In this document: piece by piece, positions 4,872-8,614 of the stretch | How positions within the stretch are numbered: the stretch's first letter is position 1 | Layout: each line of letters begins with the position of its first letter | NCBI GenBank assembly: GCA_029256665.1 | Contig: JAQSXN010000156.1 | Coordinates: forward strand, 1-8,614 | Length of the DNA: 8,614 nt | From: Paenibacillus sp. | GTDB lineage: Bacteria > Bacillota > Bacilli > Paenibacillales > Paenibacillaceae | Direction of reading: 5' to 3' | Program-made: the position numbers and the translations under genes | Notes under the pieces: generated by a model | What the model saw: only the letters and a program-made list of their open reading frames with translations | Told to the model about the DNA's origin: nothing | The model's database searches: none

Positions 4872-6700
4872 GGCTTCACCTCCACGGTCTGGCCCAGCCT
4901 ATCCAGCTTGACGAGCAGGTCGGGGGTTCTTGCCGGGGCGTTGCCCGTCTGGACGTCCGATCGCAGCTGAGTGATCGAGCTTCCGAGTTCCTCCAGCTGG
5001 CTCTTAAGCTCCTGTTCGTCGCCTGCTTCCAGGAGCGCCTTGGCAAGCCGTTTCTCGATGGAATCGCCGCCTTCAAGCTTCTCGAGAATATGGTCCAGCT
5101 CGCCGATGACCAGCTCGAACAAGTTGATCTTCTCGTGCAGCAGCCCGACGATATGCTCCTCGATGGTGCCTAATGTGCACAAATTATAGATGCGGACATC
5201 CTCGGTCTGACCAAGCCGGTGCACGCGGCCAATTCGCTGCTCGACGCGCATGGGGTTCCACGGCAAATCAAAGTTGATCATATTGCGGCAAAATTGCAGA
5301 TTGATGCCTTCGCCGCCGGCTTCCGTCGCGATCATCACCTGCGCGCGTCCCCGGAAGAGGTCCATCATCCAATCCTTTTTGCCCCGGTTCATGCCGCCTC
5401 TATACGGGACGGCGATCAAATCTTTCGCCCGGAAGAATTGCAGCAAATATTCTTGCGTCGCCCGATATTCCGTGAAGATGATCACTTTCTCGTTCATCTC
5501 CTTGACGAGTTCCATCGCTTTCTCCGCTTTCGTGTTCGCTTTGATCCCCTTGATCTTCTCCACGAGCTCCCAAATTTTCGGCCTTAGCGGCGAATCCTCT
5601 TCCGTTTTCTTGAACAGGTTGACCAGGGTCAGGAAAACGGCATCCCGGCTGCTGCATACTTCGCGTTGCAGGGTGACGAGCGACAGCATGCTGGTCAGAT
5701 CGCCGCCGCTTTCGTTGTAACGTTCCTTCACGAATCCGGTGACCGCATCGTAGAGAGCTTTCTCGTCCTCCGAGAGCGATAAAGGAATGTTTTTGACAAT
5801 CCGCTTCGTGAAATGGATGCCGCCGTCGCCGCGCCGATTGCGAATCATGACGCTGGCAAGCGCCTCTTGCAGCTGATCCTCGTTTTTGGGCAGCCGCTTA
5901 TCGACGACGAAGTTGGCGGCAAACTCGCTTTGGCCTCCAAGCTGGCCGGGCTTGAGCAGCGTGATCAGGTTATAGAGCTCGTCAAGATCGTTTTGGATCG
6001 GCGTCGCCGTCAGGAGCAGGCAATATTTTTTGCGAAGCAGGTTCGCGAATTGATAGTTCGTCGTTTTTTTGTTTTTCAGCTTATGGGCTTCGTCGATAAT
6101 AATGAGATCATAGTCGGTGCCGAGCACCTTCTCGCGATGGGGTTCGCGCTTCGCGGTATCGATCGACGCGACGACGACATCGTAACCCCAAGTATGTTCG
6201 CGCTTTTGGGCTACGGCGGATATGCCGAATTTTTGGTTGAGCTCGCGCACCCATTGCAATACTAAGGAAGCGGGAACCAGTATAAGCGCCCGTTTCACGA
6301 GGCCGCGGACCATATATTCCTTCAGCACGAGGCCGGCTTCGATCGTTTTGCCAAGTCCGACTTCATCGGCAAGAATGGCGCGTCCGCCCATTTCATGGAG
6401 CACCTTGCCAGCCGTGCCGATTTGGTGAGGGAGCGGCTCGAAGTCCTGCAATGTGCGCAGACACTGCAACTCTTCGAAACTTTCGACGCGCTTCGCCTGT
6501 TCGGCTTCCATCGCGAGCTGATATAACGTCCAGTCGTCCCATTGTCCGCCTCGCGACATGCGATGCTGGAGCTCGTCGAACCAGGAACGGTCAAAGTGCA
6601 TATCGACCAGCGGATGCAGTCTTCGGGTCACGGTGCCGTTGCCGCTTGCCGCCGCTCCCGCTTCGGAAGGCTTAAACGGCGACGATAGTTGATCGGTCAT
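4868..6700 (-). CDS. yqhH: SNF2-family DEAD/DEAH helicase-like ATPase YqhH
   Basis: The 610-residue protein is a complete SNF2-type two-lobed ATPase. Lobe 1 contains a Q-like motif PLPHQIGT (89-96), Walker A DEVGLGKT (112-119, Lys118), Walker B IIDEAHKLKN (201-210) and motif III LLTATPIQN (229-237). Lobe 2 contains VIIFTEYRATQEYLL (406-420), motif V ATEAGGEGINL (458-468) and motif VI QRIGRVHRLGQ (488-498) with its arginines. The C-terminal 80 residues are charged and helical. Such enzymes use ATP to translocate on double-stranded DNA and remodel bound proteins. RapA, which recycles RNA polymerase, is a relative, but the target of YqhH is unknown. AAGGAG sits six bases before the ATG. The gene is divergent from nrdJ, and I found no convincing promoter for it in the shared 205-base gap. 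It forms an operon with yqhG by a 4-base overlap. Confidence 0.92.
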   Translation of the reverse strand: MTDQLSSPFKPSEAGAAASGNGTVTRRLHPLVDMHFDRSWFDELQHRMSRGGQWDDWTLYQLAMEAEQAKRVESFEELQCLRTLQDFEPLPHQIGTAGKVLHEMGGRAILADEVGLGKTIEAGLVLKEYMVRGLVKRALILVPASLVLQWVRELNQKFGISAVAQKREHTWGYDVVVASIDTAKREPHREKVLGTDYDLIIIDEAHKLKNKKTTNYQFANLLRKKYCLLLTATPIQNDLDELYNLITLLKPGQLGGQSEFAANFVVDKRLPKNEDQLQEALASVMIRNRRGDGGIHFTKRIVKNIPLSLSEDEKALYDAVTGFVKERYNESGGDLTSMLSLVTLQREVCSSRDAVFLTLVNLFKKTEEDSPLRPKIWELVEKIKGIKANTKAEKAMELVKEMNEKVIIFTEYRATQEYLLQFFRAKDLIAVPYRGGMNRGKKDWMMDLFRGRAQVMIATEAGGEGINLQFCRNMINFDLPWNPMRVEQRIGRVHRLGQTEDVRIYNLCTLGTIEEHIVGLLHEKINLFELVIGELDHILEKLEGGDSIEKRLAKALLEAGDEQELKSQLEELGSSITQLRSDVQTGNAPARTPDLLVKLDRLGQTVEVKP

Positions 6701-6785
6701 AGGAAGCTCCTTTTCTAAAATATAGTAAGTTTGTCATTAGTATGGCCTAGTTGGCTCATAATCATAAGAGAGGCTGGAAAATGTA

Positions 6786-6814
6786 GTGAATCCCTATATA
6801 TAGTGTGGTATAAT
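6786..6814 (+). promoter_or_regulatory. Promoter of nrdJ
   Basis: TATAAT at 6809-6814 is preceded by TG plus one base, forming an extended -10. The best -35 at 17-base spacing is GTGAAT (6786-6791), which is weak, as is common with extended -10 elements. The predicted start near 6821 gives a leader of about 85 bases. Both NrdR-like boxes overlap or flank this promoter. Confidence 0.65.
6791..6806 (+). promoter_or_regulatory. NrdR box 1 (upstream)
   Basis: The 16-mer TCCCTATATATAGTGT matches the last 13 positions of the NrdR consensus acaCwAtATaTwGtgt. It lies in the -35/-10 spacer. NrdR is the ATP/dATP-sensing repressor of ribonucleotide reductase genes, so its presence upstream of nrdJ is coherent. 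Confidence 0.75.
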
Positions 6815-6823
6815 GGAAGTCAT

Positions 6824-6839
6824 ATACTACATGTAGTAA
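6824..6839 (+). promoter_or_regulatory. NrdR box 2 (downstream)
   Basis: The 16-mer ATACTACATGTAGTAA has the palindromic core CTACATGTAG and fits the NrdR consensus less well than box 1. Its centre is 33 bases from that of box 1, close to three helical turns, and NrdR sites typically occur as such pairs. It covers the region just after the predicted transcription start. Confidence 0.65.
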
Positions 6840-6905
6840 TATTGGCGATCGGTTTAAGGAAATCAGTTCGACTACCCATATCCGTGGCAAGGGAGAGGAT
6901 GTCAG

Positions 6906-8066
6906 ATGTCCAAGCAGCTCGAAGGACTAAGCGAAAAAATCTTTTTGGATCGGTACGCCAAAAAACAGCCGGATGGACGATCGTGCAAGGTTGGAGATAC
7001 CGTTCTTGTGCTCGTAAAGGATGATCCTAAATTCCCGTCCAAGGAGGTTGGGGAAGTCGTCAGCCGCGACGGCATGGACGTCGGCATCCGTTTGCGAGGA
7101 GGCAAGGAGGTCAAGACGACGGTCGACAAGCTTGTGTTGCCGATCGAACGTACGCAAGACGAGATGTGGAGCCGACTGGCGCAGTCCATCGCTTCAGCCG
7201 AACGGCAGCCGGCCAAGCAAGCCGAATGGGCAGGGCGATTCCGCTCCATGCTCGACGACTGGAAGCTGGTGCCGGGCGGTCGGATCATGGCCGGCGCAGG
7301 GGCAAGCGACGAGCTGACTTTATTTAATTGCTATGTCGTGCCTTCCCCCAAGGATAGTCGGGGCGGCATTATGGAGACGTTATCCGACATGACCGAAATT
7401 ATGGCGCGCGGCGGTGGCGTCGGCATGAACTTGTCCACGCTGCGACCCCGCAGGGCAGTCGTCGCGGGCGTGAACGGATCCTCCAGCGGCGCCGTATCTT
7501 GGGGCGGCTTATTCAGCTACACGACTGGCTTGATCGAGCAGGGAGGAAGCCGGCGGGGAGCTTTGATGATCATGCTGAACGATTGGCATCCCGATCTCAT
7601 GGAGTTTATAACGGTGAAGCAACAGATGGGGGAAGTGACCAACGCCAATCTTTCCGTTTGCGTGAGCGACGCTTTTATGGACGCGGTCAAGCAAGACCTC
7701 GAGTGGGAGCTTGTTTTTCCCGATACGAAGGAAGCGGGTTACGACGAGCTATGGGACGGCGATCTTGCGAAGTGGCGCGATCTGGGCAAGAGGGTCGTGA
7801 CCTATCGCAAGCTGCGCGCGCGCGAGGTTTGGCATACGATCATGGAATCGGCCTGGCGTTCGGCCGAGCCTGGCGTCGTATTTATGGAGCGGTATAATAA
7901 GATGTCGAACAGCTGGTATTTTAATCCGATCGTTTCAGATCGTTACGGACAATCGTGTTGTGACCAGCGCTCGCGTAGTAAATGGAAGAACATACGAAGT
8001 AGCCGGAACGACCTTGCGAAATGCAAGTGTCTCTTATACAGGTATCAAAAAAACGCTAAAGATTGA
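6906..8066 (+). CDS. nrdJ: Adenosylcobalamin-dependent (class II) ribonucleotide reductase NrdJ, N-extein, with frameshift at an intein junction
   Basis: NrdJ reduces ribonucleotides to deoxyribonucleotides using a radical from coenzyme B12, with or without oxygen. Residues 1-343 (to 7934) fit the family throughout: FNCYVVPSPKDSRGG (140-154, with Cys142 of the redox pair), MARGGGVGMNLSTLR (166-180), GLIEQGGSRRGA (208-219), NANLSVCVSDAFM (246-258) and MSNSWYFNPIV (333-343). The next segment should contain the catalytic Asn-Pro-Cys-Gly-Glu loop. Instead the frame reads Ser-Asp-Arg-Tyr and other unrelated residues until a TGA at 8064-8066, so the last 43 residues are not NrdJ. From about 7936 the neighbouring (+1) frame encodes an intein. 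The ATG follows GGGAGAGG (6891-6898) at seven bases. The rest of the reductase, including the thiyl-radical cysteine, must lie beyond the window. As written the gene is interrupted. Expression is probably controlled by the two NrdR boxes upstream. Confidence 0.85.
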   Translation: MSKQLEGLSEKIFLDRYAKKQPDGRSCKVGDTVLVLVKDDPKFPSKEVGEVVSRDGMDVGIRLRGGKEVKTTVDKLVLPIERTQDEMWSRLAQSIASAERQPAKQAEWAGRFRSMLDDWKLVPGGRIMAGAGASDELTLFNCYVVPSPKDSRGGIMETLSDMTEIMARGGGVGMNLSTLRPRRAVVAGVNGSSSGAVSWGGLFSYTTGLIEQGGSRRGALMIMLNDWHPDLMEFITVKQQMGEVTNANLSVCVSDAFMDAVKQDLEWELVFPDTKEAGYDELWDGDLAKWRDLGKRVVTYRKLRAREVWHTIMESAWRSAEPGVVFMERYNKMSNSWYFNPIVSDRYGQSCCDQRSRSKWKNIRSSRNDLAKCKCLLYRYQKNAKD

Positions 8067-8614
8067 GCTAACGAACGGAATGGAATTAAACGTGACGCCC
8101 GAGCACCGGATTTATACACAAAACGGGTGGAAGGAAGCAAGAAACCTCACCTCGAACGATCAAGTATACATTCAATCCGGATCAGGACAGTTTGCCAAGG
8201 AGGACGATCTGGGGGAAACATGGGGGATGTTTCTGGGATGGCTGATCGGCGACGGTTGGTTATCGAAACGTGGAGACATCGGCATGGTTTTTGGCAGAGA
8301 CGATGCGGAAATGATGGCTCCCATTATCGCAGCGGGAGAGCAAATTAGCGGTGCTGCCGCCAAGATATTTGAACAGGAAAACGGTTCATTTAATGTGTTT
8401 TGGTGGAGAAAAGCGCTTCGCGCGAAGTTGATGGAAATCGGCGTAAAAGCCGTAAACGCTCCTGAAAAAACGGTTCCCGAACGGATATTCACTTCGTCCA
8501 GAGAAACGGTAAAGGCTTTTTTACAGGCGCTATTTTGCGCGGACGGAACGGTCTATGACAAAGACGAAATGCATCGTACCGTACGGCTGACATCCGCCTC
8601 GAAGATGCTGCTCC
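7935..8614 (+). mobile_element. Intein with LAGLIDADG homing endonuclease inside nrdJ (3' end outside window)
   Basis: In the frame whose codons begin at 7936, 7939 and so on, translation is open to the window end and reads as a Hint splicing domain joined to a DOD endonuclease. A block-A-like start, VTDNRVVTS, lies at 7942-7968. Block B, NGMELNVTPEHRIYTQNGW, contains the T-x-x-H signature at 8095-8106. The first endonuclease helix is LGWLIGDG (8233-8256) and the second is LQALFCADG (8521-8547), each with its acidic residue. A following RLTSASKMLL resembles the usual post-helix segment. The C-terminal splicing blocks lie beyond the window. The insertion site, after Asn-Pro-Ile-Val and directly before the expected extein cysteine, suits an intein. 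Base composition differs: G+C is 25 of 60 at 8041-8100 against 42 of 60 at 7441-7500 in the extein, which suggests later acquisition. The intein is out of frame with the N-extein by one base. Confidence 0.88.

Noticed and set aside
5219..5720. Plus-strand open frames opposite yqhH
   Set aside because: They are antisense shadows of a helicase with all motifs intact; the GC-rich codon pattern commonly leaves such frames open.
6701..6905. Cobalamin riboswitch upstream of the B12-dependent reductase
   Set aside because: The gap is only about 205 bases, I see no B12-box-like element, and the NrdR boxes give a simpler account of regulation.
7499..7897. A 132-residue open frame inside nrdJ in another frame
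   Set aside because: It has no independent ribosome-binding site or recognisable family and lies wholly within the well-conserved NrdJ frame.
8127..8492. Open frames 8127-8348 (+) and 8172-8492 (-)
   Set aside because: Both overlap the intein endonuclease frame, which carries the recognisable motifs. They show none themselves.
7935..8614. Group I or group II intron with a LAGLIDADG gene instead of an intein
   Set aside because: The Hint block B T-x-x-H motif precedes the endonuclease in one continuous frame beginning at the extein boundary, which indicates a protein-splicing element.

Overview
The window looks like chromosomal DNA from a moderately GC-rich endospore-forming Firmicute, most likely Paenibacillaceae (Paenibacillus or Cohnella type). 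The evidence is the gene content: the Bacillales families YqzE, YqhG and YqhH, a CwlD-like amidase, a Bacillus-type LexA box (CGAAC-N4-GTTC), strong Gram-positive Shine-Dalgarno sequences and an adenosylcobalamin-dependent ribonucleotide reductase. The genus is inferred from these families and not from any marker gene.

Layout. Positions 1-569 hold a sigma-A-type promoter with a LexA operator between -35 and -10, driving a short GyrI-like (Rob/GyrI ligand-binding fold) protein. A tRNA-Leu(CAG) follows on the minus strand with its own promoter and terminator (619-793). Next, a divergent polysaccharide deacetylase (925-1809, +) converges on and overlaps a CwlD-like N-acetylmuramoyl-L-alanine amidase (1774-2520, -). 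A small yqzE gene (2676-2876, +) follows, and it converges on and overlaps a gene for an unrecognised secreted protein (2867-3796, -). That minus-strand gene's intrinsic terminator appears to lie inside yqzE. A translationally coupled pair comes next on the minus strand: the SNF2-family helicase YqhH (4868-6700) and YqhG (3921-4871).

Divergent from yqhH, and running off the right edge, is nrdJ (class II ribonucleotide reductase). Its promoter is overlapped by two NrdR-box-like palindromes about three helical turns apart. The NrdJ reading frame matches its family through Asn-Pro-Ile-Val at 7934. There, just before the expected catalytic Cys-Thr-Asn-Pro-Cys-Gly-Glu segment, it is interrupted by an intein with a LAGLIDADG homing endonuclease. 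The intein is cut off by the window end. In the sequence as given, the intein is in the +1 frame relative to the N-extein, and the shift maps to the splice junction itself. A straightforward gene call therefore ends at a stop at 8066 in meaningless sequence. Whether this is a base error, a genuinely broken gene or a recoding event cannot be settled from the window, and it is the most notable observation here.

Functionally the window is a patchwork. It contains DNA metabolism and damage genes (the LexA-linked GyrI-like protein, YqhH, NrdJ under NrdR-like control), cell-envelope genes (deacetylase, amidase) and poorly characterised Bacillales genes (yqzE, yqhG, the secreted protein). No CRISPR array, rRNA or insertion sequence was seen, and no gene-free stretch exceeds 300 bases.
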